48,842 nt of DNA from an uncultured Oscillospiraceae bacterium (GCA_910589085.1 CAJUSG010000012.1:1-48842); one strand, 5' to 3'. Positions 39,190 to 46,527 are shown, counted from the stretch's first letter. The notes: generated by a model from the sequence alone, not told the origin. Numbers and translations are program-made.

Positions 39190-39223
39190 AAAAACCGGCC
39201 GCCCAAAAATCGGGCGGCCGGTT
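39190..39223 (-). terminator. Terminator of the feo operon
   Basis: 12-bp stem AACCGGCCGCCC/GGGCGGCCGGTT followed on the minus strand by TTTCC. Confidence 0.85.
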
Positions 39224-39232
39224 CCCCATGGC

Positions 39233-39370
39233 CTATCTGTGACAGCCGCCGCAACGGCCGCAGTCACCACTGCAATGTTCGTCCGCCCCACGGCTTCTCC
39301 ACATACGGCGGACCGCCAGTCCTGTCACGGCCGCCAGGGCCAGAAGGACAATGATTTCACCAGGCGTCAT
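39233..39370 (-). CDS. FeoB-associated Cys-rich membrane protein
   Basis: 45 residues. One membrane helix (MTPGEIIVLLALAAVTGLAV) followed by a Cys/His-rich tail DEHCSGDCGRCGGCHR. This is the standard small protein found after feoB in Firmicutes. GGGAGG lies upstream of the ATG, 21 bp after feoB. Its Cys cluster may handle Fe(II) or a redox step; the role is unproven. Too short for usual gene calling. Confidence 0.9.
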   Translation of the reverse strand: MTPGEIIVLLALAAVTGLAVRRMWRSRGADEHCSGDCGRCGGCHR

Positions 39371-39391
39371 GGTTTTATCCTCCCTTTCAGA

Positions 39392-41416
39392 TTAAGTCGC
39401 CGCCGCCGCGAGGCGGGGCTGCTCTCCTCCCCGCCGGCCCTTTCGGAGCAGCAGGTACACCAGTCCGGCCAGCAGCGCCAGCGCAGCGGCTGACAGGGGA
39501 CCGAAGGCCGCTTCTCCGGTAATCAGGCCCCCCACCTGGTAGACGATCATGGCGATGAGGTAGGCAAAGCCGCACATGTAGCCGATGGCGGCGGCGGTCC
39601 AGGCGGGACTGTTCATCTCCCGGCGTATCGCCCCTATGGCGGCGAAGCAGGGGGCGCAGAGGAGGTTAAAAATCATAAAGCTGTATGCCGACAGCGGGGT
39701 AAAATCGGCGGCCACCAGGGCCCAGATGGGGCTGCTGTCCTCCATCAGGTCCACCCCGCCCCCGTAATGGTAGAGTACGCCGAAGGTGTTCACCACCTCC
39801 TCCTTGGCGATCAGGCCGGTAAAGGTGGCCACCGCCGCCTTCCAGGCCATGTCTCCCGTCCAGCCCAGGGGGTAGAATACCCAGGCCACCGCGGAGCCGA
39901 TGGCAGCCAGCAGCGAGCTGTTGTTGTCCTCCACCGGCCGGAGGGCGCCGTCCACAAAGCCGTAGCCCTGGAGGAACCAGAGCACTATGGTGGACAGAAG
40001 AATGACCGTGCCGGCCCGCTTGATGAAGGACCAGCCCCGCTCCCAGGCGGTCCGCAGCACGCCCTGGACGGAGGGGGCGTGGTAGGCGGGCAGCTCCATC
40101 ACAAAGGGGGCGGGCTCCCCGGCGAAGGCCCTGGATTTCTTCAAAATTACGCCGGAGACAATGACCGCCCCCACGCCGATAAAGAAGGCGGAGACCGCCA
40201 CCAGGGAGGAGCCGCCGAACAGCGCCCCGGCGAACAGGCCGATGATGGGCAGCTTGGCTCCGCAGGGGATGAAGCCGGTGGTCATTATGGTCATTTTCCG
40301 GTCCCGGTCCTGTTCAATGGTGCGGGAGGCCATGATGCCAGGCACCCCGCAGCCGGTGGCCACCAGCATGGGGATGAAGCTTTTGCCGCTCAGGCCGAAC
40401 CGGCGAAAGATCCGGTCCATAATAAAGGCCACCCGGGCCATATAGCCCACATCCTCCAGCACGGCCAGCAGCAGAAAGAGCACCAGCAGTTGGGGCACAA
40501 AGCCCAGCACGGAGCCTACGCCCCCCACTATGCCCTCCTGAATCAGGCCGTAGGCCCAGCTCTCTTCCCCCACCCCCAGGGTGCTCAGGACAGTGTCAAA
40601 CAGGGCGGGCACCCAGACGCCAAACAGGGTGTCGTTGGCCCAATTGGTGGCGGCAGTGCCGACGGAGATGGACCAGCCCCCCATGGCTATGCCATACACC
40701 AGAAGCATGACTCCCACAAAGATGGGCAGGGCCAGAAGCCGGTTGGTGACTACCTGGTCGATCCGGTCGGAGAGGGACAGCTCCCCCGCCCCGCGCTTCT
40801 CTACCGTCCGGGCCGTTATCCCCTGGATAAAGTCGTACCTGGCGGCGGCGGTGGCGCTCTCCAGGTCGTCGCCCTCCTCCAGGGCCGCCTCATCCACCTG
40901 AAAGGTCGGACGGCTCTGGGGGACGGGACCCCGGGCGGCGGCCAGAACGAGTGTCACGGCCTCCTCGATTCCCCGGTTTTTCAGGGCGGACAGCTCCACT
41001 ACCGGACAGCCCAGGGCCTCCCCCAGGCCTTTTATATCAATCCGCCCCCCCTGCTTCTCCACCAGGTCCATCATGTTCACCGCCACTACCACCGGCAGCC
41101 CCAGCTCCAAAAGCTGGGTGGTGAGATACAGGCTGCGCTCCATGTTGGTGCCGTCCACGATGTTCAGGACGGCGTCGGGCCGCTCCTGTACCAGATAGTT
41201 TCGGGCCACCACCTCCTCCATCGTATAGGGTGAGAGGGAGTAGATGCCCGGCAGGTCCTGGATCACCACGTCCCGGCGTCCCTTCAGACGGCCCTCCTTC
41301 CGCTCCACCGTGACCCCGGGCCAGTTGCCCACGTACTGGGTCGACCCGGTGAGGGCGTTGAACAGGGTGGTCTTGCCGCAGTTGGGATTGCCCGCCAGGG
41401 CAATTTTAATATTCAT
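39392..41416 (-). CDS. feoB: Ferrous iron transport protein B
   Basis: 674 residues. N-terminal G domain: G1 GNPNCGKTTLFNALTG, switch region VGNWPGVTVE, G3 DLPGIYSLSP, G4 NMMD. The membrane part (about 230-650) has the two Gate motifs with conserved Cys (ATGCGVPGIMASR; GFIPCGAKLPI). It imports Fe(II) across the cytoplasmic membrane. AAAGGAG precedes the ATG. It follows two feoA genes; a DtxR-type palindrome lies in the feoA-feoB gap. Confidence 0.97.
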   Translation of the reverse strand: MNIKIALAGNPNCGKTTLFNALTGSTQYVGNWPGVTVERKEGRLKGRRDVVIQDLPGIYSLSPYTMEEVVARNYLVQERPDAVLNIVDGTNMERSLYLTTQLLELGLPVVVAVNMMDLVEKQGGRIDIKGLGEALGCPVVELSALKNRGIEEAVTLVLAAARGPVPQSRPTFQVDEAALEEGDDLESATAAARYDFIQGITARTVEKRGAGELSLSDRIDQVVTNRLLALPIFVGVMLLVYGIAMGGWSISVGTAATNWANDTLFGVWVPALFDTVLSTLGVGEESWAYGLIQEGIVGGVGSVLGFVPQLLVLFLLLAVLEDVGYMARVAFIMDRIFRRFGLSGKSFIPMLVATGCGVPGIMASRTIEQDRDRKMTIMTTGFIPCGAKLPIIGLFAGALFGGSSLVAVSAFFIGVGAVIVSGVILKKSRAFAGEPAPFVMELPAYHAPSVQGVLRTAWERGWSFIKRAGTVILLSTIVLWFLQGYGFVDGALRPVEDNNSSLLAAIGSAVAWVFYPLGWTGDMAWKAAVATFTGLIAKEEVVNTFGVLYHYGGGVDLMEDSSPIWALVAADFTPLSAYSFMIFNLLCAPCFAAIGAIRREMNSPAWTAAAIGYMCGFAYLIAMIVYQVGGLITGEAAFGPLSAAALALLAGLVYLLLRKGRRGGEQPRLAAAAT

Positions 41417-41437
41417 TGCTGGTTTTCTCCTTTCGAA

Positions 41438-41451
41438 TTAGTTTAGACTAA
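41438..41451. promoter_or_regulatory. DtxR-type palindrome upstream of feoB
   Basis: TTAGT-TTAG-ACTAA, resembling the two sites before feoA; may allow internal control of feoB. Confidence 0.5.
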
Positions 41452-41464
41452 CTTGTGGGCAAAA

Positions 41465-41686
41465 TCAGACCACCTCGATGCGTTCGGCCTCAGCCTTCCG
41501 AAGACTGAGCTCATAGCCCCGCACATTGAGCTCCATGGGGTCCCCCAGCGGGGCCACCTTGCGGACAAGGACCTCTACCCCCCTGGTGATGCCCATGTCC
41601 ATGATCCGGCGCTTCAGCGCTCCCTCGCCGTGGAGCCGGGCCACAGTGGCCCTCTGCCCCACCTTGACATCCTTCAGCGTTTTCAT
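41465..41686 (-). CDS. feoA: Ferrous iron transport protein A (second copy)
   Basis: 73 residues, SH3-like FeoA fold: LKDVKVGQRATVARLHGEGA, RRIMDMGITRGVEVLVRKVA, MELNVRGYELSLRKAEAERI. Small cytoplasmic partner of FeoB. Second of two tandem feoA genes; the pair differs in sequence and may serve different surfaces of FeoB. Confidence 0.93.
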   Translation of the reverse strand: MKTLKDVKVGQRATVARLHGEGALKRRIMDMGITRGVEVLVRKVAPLGDPMELNVRGYELSLRKAEAERIEVV

Positions 41687-41699
41687 TTGATTTCCTCCT

Positions 41700-41909
41700 T
41701 TATACCAGAATCCGGGCGGCCATGCCCCGGTTGAGGGCCACCCGGCTGTCCTTTATCTGGACAATCAGGCTGCCCGCCACCCGGCTGACCACCTTTATGG
41801 GGCTGTCCGGCACAAAGCCCAGCTCGGCCAGGTGCCGCCGGACCTCGTCCCTGCCGGTGATTTTGCGGATGGTGACGGTCTCCCCCGCCCTTGCCAGCGT
41901 CAGCGGCAT
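41700..41909 (-). CDS. feoA: Ferrous iron transport protein A (first copy)
   Basis: 69 residues: MPLTLARAGETVTIRKITGR, RRHLAELGFVPDSPIKVVSR, GSLIVQIKDSRVALNRGMAA. First gene of the feo operon, 13 bp before the second feoA. GGAGGGG lies upstream. The leader carries two palindromic operators. Confidence 0.93.
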   Translation of the reverse strand: MPLTLARAGETVTIRKITGRDEVRRHLAELGFVPDSPIKVVSRVAGSLIVQIKDSRVALNRGMAARILV

Positions 41910-41926
41910 AGTTGGTCCCCTCCTTT

Positions 41927-41944
41927 AGTTAGCTTTTGCTAACT
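41927..41944. promoter_or_regulatory. Second DtxR-type operator in the feo leader
   Basis: AGTTAGC-TTTT-GCTAACT, perfect 7-bp arms, between the feo promoter and feoA. Confidence 0.65.
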
Positions 41945-41954
41945 TCTTGATGTG

Positions 41955-41986
41955 GTTAGTTTAATATAACTAACTCGATCTGTCAA
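41955..41986 (-). promoter_or_regulatory. feo promoter with overlapping DtxR-type operator
   Basis: Minus strand TTGACA, 17-bp spacer, TAAACT. A perfect GTTAGTT-TAATAT-AACTAAC palindrome (41955-41974) covers the -10 box. It resembles DtxR/IdeR sites (TTAG...CTAA), consistent with Fe-dependent repression by the adjacent regulator. Confidence 0.85.
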
Positions 41987-42003
41987 GAGGTATCCCAAAT
42001 TTC

Positions 42004-42032
42004 TTGCTTTTTAGTCGTGTATGTGATAAAAT
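42004..42032 (+). promoter_or_regulatory. Promoter of the DtxR-type regulator
   Basis: TTGCTT, 17-bp spacer, TAAAAT. Confidence 0.65.
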
Positions 42033-42055
42033 TTCCAGCGGGAGGTCTATGGCTT

Positions 42056-42430
42056 ATGAATATTCACGAATCTGCTGAGGATTATCTGGAGGCGATCCTG
42101 ATTCTGCGGGAGCGCCAGGGGGCTGTGCGCTCCATTGACGTGGTCCGCCAGCTGGAGCTCACCAAGCCCAGCGTCAGCGTGGCCATGAAGCGGTTCCGGG
42201 AGAACGGCTACATCGAGATGGACGGGGACGGCTTTATCACCCTCCTCCCGCCCGGTGAGGAGATCGCCCAGCGGATCTACAGCCGCCACAAGCTGCTCAC
42301 CCGGTTTTTAATGCTCCTGGGCGTGAGCGAGGAGACGGCCTCCGCCGACGCGTGCAAAATGGAGCACGACCTGAGCGACGAGACTTTTGAGAAGATCAGA
42401 GCCCACGCCCAGAGGCATGGGAAGGCATAA
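42056..42430 (+). CDS. DtxR-family metal-dependent repressor (short form)
   Basis: 124 residues from ATG 42056 (GGGAGG ten bases upstream). Winged HTH: NIHESAEDYLEAILILRERQ, then LELTKPSVSVAMKRF. Dimerisation and metal-binding part includes RHKLLTRFL and KMEHDLSDETFEKI, with the Glu/His ligands of this family. It lacks the SH3-like third domain, as MntR-type short members do. Divergent from feo; iron response is inferred from context, since some relatives sense Mn. Confidence 0.93.
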   Translation: MNIHESAEDYLEAILILRERQGAVRSIDVVRQLELTKPSVSVAMKRFRENGYIEMDGDGFITLLPPGEEIAQRIYSRHKLLTRFLMLLGVSEETASADACKMEHDLSDETFEKIRAHAQRHGKA

Positions 42431-42460
42431 AAAAATCCCGCCCTGGGGGCGGGATTTTTA
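42428..42460. terminator. Bidirectional terminator
   Basis: AAAAATCCCGCC/GGCGGGATTTTT, 12-bp stem between convergent dtxR-type gene and rplQ; ends the ribosomal operon. Confidence 0.9.
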
Positions 42461-42467
42461 TGCTTCA

Positions 42468-42812
42468 TTACACCAGCTGGATGATGGCCATCTCAGCGGC
42501 GTCGCCCCGGCGGGGACCGATGCGGACCACACGGGTGTAGCCGCCGTTGCGGTCGGCGTACTTGGGGCCGATCTCCTTAAACAGCTTGTTGGCCACGTCC
42601 TCCTTGGTGATGTAGGACAGGGCCTGGCGGTAGGAGGCCAGGGTGTTGGTCTTGGCCAGGGTAATCATCTTCTCGGCCACGGGAGCCACTTCCTTGGCGC
42701 GGGTGACGGTGGTCTTGATCTGACCGTTCTCCAGCAGATAGGTGACCATAGCGCGGAGCATGGCCCGGCGCTGGTCGCTGGTACGGCCCAGCTTGCGGTT
42801 CTTCTGAGACAT
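42468..42812 (-). CDS. rplQ: 50S ribosomal protein L17
   Basis: 114 residues from ATG 42812 (AAGGAG eight bases upstream): MSQKNRKLGRTSDQRRAMLR is the L17 N-terminus; GGYTRVVRIGPRRGDAAEMA the C-terminus. A longer in-frame reading from 42917 comes from the repeat upstream and is not used. Last gene of the alpha operon. Confidence 0.97.
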   Translation of the reverse strand: MSQKNRKLGRTSDQRRAMLRAMVTYLLENGQIKTTVTRAKEVAPVAEKMITLAKTNTLASYRQALSYITKEDVANKLFKEIGPKYADRNGGYTRVVRIGPRRGDAAEMAIIQLV

Positions 42813-42895
42813 GGTAAACACTCCTTCGACCTCGCGTGGCGAGATCCGTTTAAATTCGTTCATTTCAGGCGGCCTGGGCCGCGCAAAGCGGAACG

Positions 42896-43031
42896 TTACA
42901 TACGCTCGTCGGAGCAAGCTCCATATCGCTCGCTTCCGGCCAAGGCCGAAAGCGAGCTCATTTCGCTGCTCCTCCTCTCCGACCGTGACCCGCTTGCGCT
43001 GGGCTCACGGTCGGGATGGGTCGGCCCCTAC
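42896..43031 (-). repeat. Palindromic element with embedded SD-ATG mini-ORF, copy A (rpoA-rplQ gap)
   Basis: In RNA sense: GTAG head; stem CCGACCGTGA/TCACGGTCGG with a GC-GCAA-GC apex; conserved single-stranded block with AGGAGG, nine bases, ATG; then hairpins GCTCGCTT...AAGCGAGC and GGAGC/GCTCC. The ATG at 42961 opens a 21-codon ORF (starts MSSLSALAG) ending TAA at 42896. The block 42957-42980 matches 45894-45917 at 23 of 24 bases. Confidence 0.75.
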
Positions 43032-43041
43032 AGGGATAAAA

Positions 43042-43992
43042 TCAATTATTTTCTTCACTCGCCAAAGACAGGCCCATCATGGACAGCTTGTTGATGACCT
43101 CCTCCAGGGACTTGCGGCCCAGGTTCCGGACCTTCATCATCTCCTCCTCTGTCTTGGAGATCAGGTCCTCCACCGTGTTGATGTTGGCCCGCTTCAGGCA
43201 GTTATAGGAGCGGACGGACAGGTCCATGTCGTCGATGGTCATCTCCATCACCTTGTCACGCTGGGTCTCCGCCTTCTCCACCACGGTGGAGCGGCTGCCC
43301 ATGGTCTCCGACAGATCGGTGAACAGGGTGAAGTGGTCGCACAGGATGCGGGCTCCCAGTGAGACGGCGTCCCGGGCGTCGATGGTGCCGTTGGTCCACA
43401 CCTCCAGGGTCAGCTTGTCGTAGTCGGTGGCGTCCCCCACACGGGTATTCTCCACCGTATAGTTGACCTTGCGGACCGGGGTGTAGATGGAATCCACAGG
43501 GATGACCCCGATGATGGACTGGGCGGGCTTGTTCTTGTCGGCGGAGACATAGCCCCGGCCGTGGGACAGGGTAAGCTCCATGGACAGGGCGGCGTCCGGG
43601 CCCAGGGTGGCGATGTGCAGATCGGGGTTGAGAATCTCCACATCGGCATCCGCCTTGATGTCGCCGGCAGTGACCCGGCACTCTCCGGCAGCCTCAATAT
43701 GGACGGTCTTGGTGCCCTCGCTGTACAACTTGGCAATGATTCCCTTCACGTTGAGGACGATCTCGGTCACGTCCTCCTTCACACCGGGGATGGTGGTAAA
43801 CTCGTGCTGTACCCCGGAAATCTTGATAGAAGTCACCGCGGTGCCGGGCAGTGAGGACAGCAGAATCCGCCGTAGGGAGTTGCCCAGGGTGGTGCCGTAA
43901 CCCCGCTCCAGCGGCTCCACCACGTACTTGCCGTAGGAGGCGTCGCCGGGATTTTCTACACATTCAATGCGGGGCTTTTCAATTTCTATCAT
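43042..43992 (-). CDS. rpoA: RNA polymerase alpha subunit
   Basis: 316 residues. N-terminal dimerisation domain with LERGYGTTLGNSLRRILLSS; C-terminal alpha-CTD with DLSVRSYNCLKRANINTVED and RNLGRKSLEEVINKL, which contacts UP elements and activators. GGAGG lies 12 bases upstream of the ATG. Position between rpsD and rplQ is the usual alpha operon order. Confidence 0.98.
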   Translation of the reverse strand: MIEIEKPRIECVENPGDASYGKYVVEPLERGYGTTLGNSLRRILLSSLPGTAVTSIKISGVQHEFTTIPGVKEDVTEIVLNVKGIIAKLYSEGTKTVHIEAAGECRVTAGDIKADADVEILNPDLHIATLGPDAALSMELTLSHGRGYVSADKNKPAQSIIGVIPVDSIYTPVRKVNYTVENTRVGDATDYDKLTLEVWTNGTIDARDAVSLGARILCDHFTLFTDLSETMGSRSTVVEKAETQRDKVMEMTIDDMDLSVRSYNCLKRANINTVEDLISKTEEEMMKVRNLGRKSLEEVINKLSMMGLSLASEENN

Positions 43993-44106
43993 ATGCTGGA
44001 ATACCCTCCTTTTCTCGGCGGCGCGTTTCGCGCCGCTTCATTCAGCTCACCAATATCTGAGGGTTCTCTAAGTTCTGTTATACCCGCCGGGTCTGGGCAA
44101 ACAGGC

Positions 44107-44181
44107 GTAGGGCGCGACGACCTCGGCGCGCCGTTTGCCCAAACCACCACATCCGCGGCGGGCCGGGTCGTCCCGCCCTAC
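44107..44181. repeat. Inverted pair of GTAG-headed hairpins
   Basis: Plus GTAG (44107-44110) then GGCGCG-N10-CGCGCC. Minus GTAG (44178-44181) then GGCGGG...CCCGCC. Both have a GACGACC-like centre, as do the copies at 24.7 and 31.6 kb. Confidence 0.7.
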
Positions 44182-44194
44182 AGTCCGTCTGCGT

Positions 44195-44242
44195 GTAGGG
44201 GCGGCCCATGGCCGCCCGCGAGCGCGCAACGCGCGCCCCTAC
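44195..44242. repeat. Inverted pair of GTAG-headed hairpins
   Basis: Plus GTAG (44195-44198) then GGGCGGCC-CAT-GGCCGCCC. Minus GTAG (44239-44242) then GGGCGCGCGTTGCGCGC. Confidence 0.7.
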
Positions 44243-44274
44243 ACACCAAACGTCCTCCTGGCGGGCCGCAAAAA

Positions 44275-44877
44275 TTACTTAGAATACAGCTCGACGATGA
44301 GGTGCTCTTCCACGGGGAAGTCGATGTCGTCCCGGGTGGGCATAGCAACGACGGTGCCCTGGAGGGTGTTCTTGTTGCGGTCCAGCCACTTGGGCACGTT
44401 GACCACGGGGGCGTCCTCGCCGGTCAGGCGCTTGAACTTGACGGAGGCGCGGCTCTTCTCCCGGACCTCGATCACGTCGCCCGACTTGACCAGGTAGGAG
44501 GGGATATCCACCCGCTGGCCGTTGACTGTGAAGTGGCCGTGGGTGGTGAGCTGGCGGGCCTCACGCCGGGTCATGGCGAAGCCCAGGCGATACACCACGT
44601 TGTCCAGCCGGCGCTCGATGAGGGTAAGCAGGTTCTCGCCCGTCTTTCCCTGCATACGAGAGGCCTTCTCATAGTACATATGGAACTGCTTCTCCATCAC
44701 GCCGTAGACGAATTTTACTTTCTGCTTCTCGGTCAGCTGCATGGCGTACTCAGACTGCTTCTTGCGCATCTGACCCTTGGGGTTGCGGTTGGTTGTCTTC
44801 TTGGCATAGCCCATGGCGGCGGGGGACAGGTTCAGAGCCTTGCACCGCTTGGCGATGGGCTGCATATTTCTAGCCAT
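44275..44877 (-). CDS. rpsD: 30S ribosomal protein S4
   Basis: 200 residues. MARNMQPIAKRCKALNLSPA opens it; the S4 RNA-binding domain spans about 92-155 (RRLDNVVYRLGFAMTRREAR, TVNGQRVDIPSYLVKSGDVI). No zinc-finger Cys set at the N-terminus, so a C-minus form. AAGGAGG lies upstream. Primary 16S rRNA binder and, in many Firmicutes, an autoregulator. Confidence 0.97.
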   Translation of the reverse strand: MARNMQPIAKRCKALNLSPAAMGYAKKTTNRNPKGQMRKKQSEYAMQLTEKQKVKFVYGVMEKQFHMYYEKASRMQGKTGENLLTLIERRLDNVVYRLGFAMTRREARQLTTHGHFTVNGQRVDIPSYLVKSGDVIEVREKSRASVKFKRLTGEDAPVVNVPKWLDRNKNTLQGTVVAMPTRDDIDFPVEEHLIVELYSK

Positions 44878-44900
44878 CTGTCAAAACCTCCTTCAATCGA

Positions 44901-45299
44901 TCAGACGCGGCGGCGCTTCGGGGGCCGGCAGCCGTTGTGGGGAACAGGGGTCACGTCCTTGATGAGGGTGACCTCCAGGCCCACGGCCTGCAGCGCCCGG
45001 ATGGCGGCCTCGCGGCCCTGGCCGGGGCCCTTCACGAAGACCTCCACGGTCTTCAGGCCATACTCCATCGCGGCCTTGGCGGCTGTCTCGGCAGCGCTCT
45101 GAGCGGCGTAGGGGGTGGACTTACGGGAACCGCGGAAGCCCAGGCCGCCCGAGGAGGCCCAGGACAGGGCGTTGCCCTGCGCGTCGGTCACGGTGACCAT
45201 GGTGTTGTTGAAGGAGGAGCGGATATGCACCTGGCCCCTCTCTACGTTCTTGCGTTCGCGGCGCTTGCGCACCACTTTTTTACCTTTGTTCGCAGCCAT
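44901..45299 (-). CDS. rpsK: 30S ribosomal protein S11
   Basis: 132 residues: RGQVHIRSSFNNTMVTVTDA and the C-terminal HNGCRPPKRRRV are diagnostic. GGAGGG lies upstream of the ATG. Platform protein of the 30S subunit; co-transcribed with rpsM and rpsD. Confidence 0.98.
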   Translation of the reverse strand: MAANKGKKVVRKRRERKNVERGQVHIRSSFNNTMVTVTDAQGNALSWASSGGLGFRGSRKSTPYAAQSAAETAAKAAMEYGLKTVEVFVKGPGQGREAAIRALQAVGLEVTLIKDVTPVPHNGCRPPKRRRV

Positions 45300-45311
45300 G
45301 TGTATCCCTCC

Positions 45312-45677
45312 TTACTTCTTCTTATTGGCGACGGTACGCTTGGGACCCTTGCGGGTACGGGCGTTGGTCTTGGAACGCTGGCCGCGGACGGGCAGCCCCT
45401 TGCGGTGGCGGATGCCCCGGTAGCAACCGATTTCGGTCAGCCGCTTGATGTCCATAGCCACGTTGCGGCGCAGGTCGCCCTCCACGGTGTAGTCGTGGAG
45501 TACCTCCCGCAGCTTGGCCTCATCCTCCTCGGTAAGGTCCTTCACGCGGGTGTCGGGATTTACCCCAGCCTTGGCCAGGATTTTGTTGGCGCTGGTGCGC
45601 CCAATGCCGTAGATATAAGTGAGGCCGATCTCGATTCTCTTCTCTCTCGGCAGGTCAATACCGGCTAAACGAGCCAT
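45312..45677 (-). CDS. rpsM: 30S ribosomal protein S13
   Basis: 121 residues: MARLAGIDLPREKRIEIGLT, YIYGIGRTSANKIL and the basic C-terminus RTRKGPKRTVANKKK. GGAGGTG lies upstream. Head protein of the 30S subunit contacting tRNA and the 50S. Confidence 0.98.
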   Translation of the reverse strand: MARLAGIDLPREKRIEIGLTYIYGIGRTSANKILAKAGVNPDTRVKDLTEEDEAKLREVLHDYTVEGDLRRNVAMDIKRLTEIGCYRGIRHRKGLPVRGQRSKTNARTRKGPKRTVANKKK

Positions 45678-45694
45678 TTTTTACAGCACCTCCA

Positions 45695-45808
45695 TTATCC
45701 TTGTCTCTGCTTATGCTTGGGGTTTTCGCAAATTACCATGACTTTGCCCTTGCGCTTGATGACTTTGCACTTCTCGCACATGGGCTTCACGGACGGTCTG
45801 ACTTTCAT
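45695..45808 (-). CDS. rpmJ: 50S ribosomal protein L36
   Basis: 37 residues: MKVRPSVKPMCEKCKVIKRK then GKVMVICENPKHKQRQG. The zinc ligands (CEKC, C, H) are intact, so it is the zinc-binding C-plus form. CAGGAGG lies eight bases upstream of the ATG. Located between infA and rpsM as usual; short enough to be missed by gene callers. Confidence 0.97.
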   Translation of the reverse strand: MKVRPSVKPMCEKCKVIKRKGKVMVICENPKHKQRQG

Positions 45809-45827
45809 TGTTAAAACCTCCTGATGA

Positions 45828-45951
45828 ATGCCTTAATGGCCCCTCGTCGTCGCGGGCTGCATATCCTTCGCTTCGCCCTTCGGGCAAAGCTCACTCATTT
45901 CGCCGCTCCTCCTCTCCAAACCGACCCCGCTTCGCTGGGCTTCGGTTTGGG
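45828..45951 (-). repeat. Palindromic element with embedded SD-ATG mini-ORF, copy B (infA-rpmJ gap)
   Basis: In RNA sense: stem CCAAACCGA/TCGGTTTGG with a GCGAAGC apex; the conserved block with AGGAGG, nine bases, ATG; then GCTTTGCCC/GGGCGAAGC. The ATG at 45898 opens a 21-codon ORF (starts MSELCPKGEAKD) ending TAA at 45833, 24 bases before rpmJ. Further hairpins (GGCGGCC/GGCCGCC) fill 45951-45990. Confidence 0.75.
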
Positions 45952-46019
45952 GGCGGCCTGCGGCCGCCTCCCCGGAGGCAAGGCTCCCGGGGAACCCTTG
46001 ACAACTCGGTCGTTGATAG

Positions 46020-46238
46020 TTACTTGGACCGCCAGGTGATTCTTCCCCTGGTCAGGTCGTAGGGTGACATCTGAATGGTCACCTTGTCGCCGGGGAGGAT
46101 GCGGATGAAATTCATGCGCAGCTTCCCGGAAATATGTGCCAGGATGATGTGTCCGTTTCCGATATCCACGTGGAACGTGGTATTGGGCAGAGCCTCGGTT
46201 ACGACGCCCTCCAATTCGATCATATCATCTTTTGCCAA
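46020..46238 (-). CDS. infA: Translation initiation factor IF-1
   Basis: 72 residues, the standard length: MAKDDMIELEGVVTEALPNT, an OB fold with GHIILAHISGKLRMNFIRIL and the ending DLTRGRITWRSK. Binds the 30S A site during initiation. Overlaps the upstream KOW gene by 14 bp. Confidence 0.98.
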   Translation of the reverse strand: MAKDDMIELEGVVTEALPNTTFHVDIGNGHIILAHISGKLRMNFIRILPGDKVTIQMSPYDLTRGRITWRSK

Positions 46239-46527
46239 GCGAATATCCCTCCTTGAAGGCGGCCAGCGCCCGTCTCAATGCCCGGTCGGAGACCGGTTCT
46301 CCCTGCTTCAGGCTGTGGACCACAGGATGGTCATACATGCGCGACTGGCCGTCAGTCAAACACGAGACATGGCCCAGCTTTTTCCGCTTGGGCCGGGACA
46401 GCCTGCGCCGCTTTCCGTCGGCCAGCAGCAGCATGTGTCCCTCCTGATCCACGCCCACCACACAGAAAATACCGTCCTTGTCCCGTCCGGCGTTGGCCTG
46501 GACGATCCAGCCTGTGTAATCATACAT
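46225..46527 (-). CDS. KOW-domain RNA-binding protein (L14e-like)
   Basis: 100 residues. An N-terminal KOW motif (GWIVQANAGRDKDGIFCVVG, about 6-35) and basic centre (KRRRLSRPKRKKLGHVS) fit the small KOW protein found between map and infA in Clostridia. Probably ribosome-associated; function unproven. Overlaps map by 8 bp and infA by 14 bp, so tightly coupled. Confidence 0.9.
   Translation of the reverse strand: MYDYTGWIVQANAGRDKDGIFCVVGVDQEGHMLLLADGKRRRLSRPKRKKLGHVSCLTDGQSRMYDHPVVHSLKQGEPVSDRALRRALAAFKEGYSLGKR

Larger units (their letters stand above)
43993..44274. other. 282-bp spacer between rpsD and rpoA
   Basis: Unusually long for this operon. It contains two inverted pairs of GTAG-headed hairpins (44107-44242) and no coding sequence I can support. 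Confidence 0.7.
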
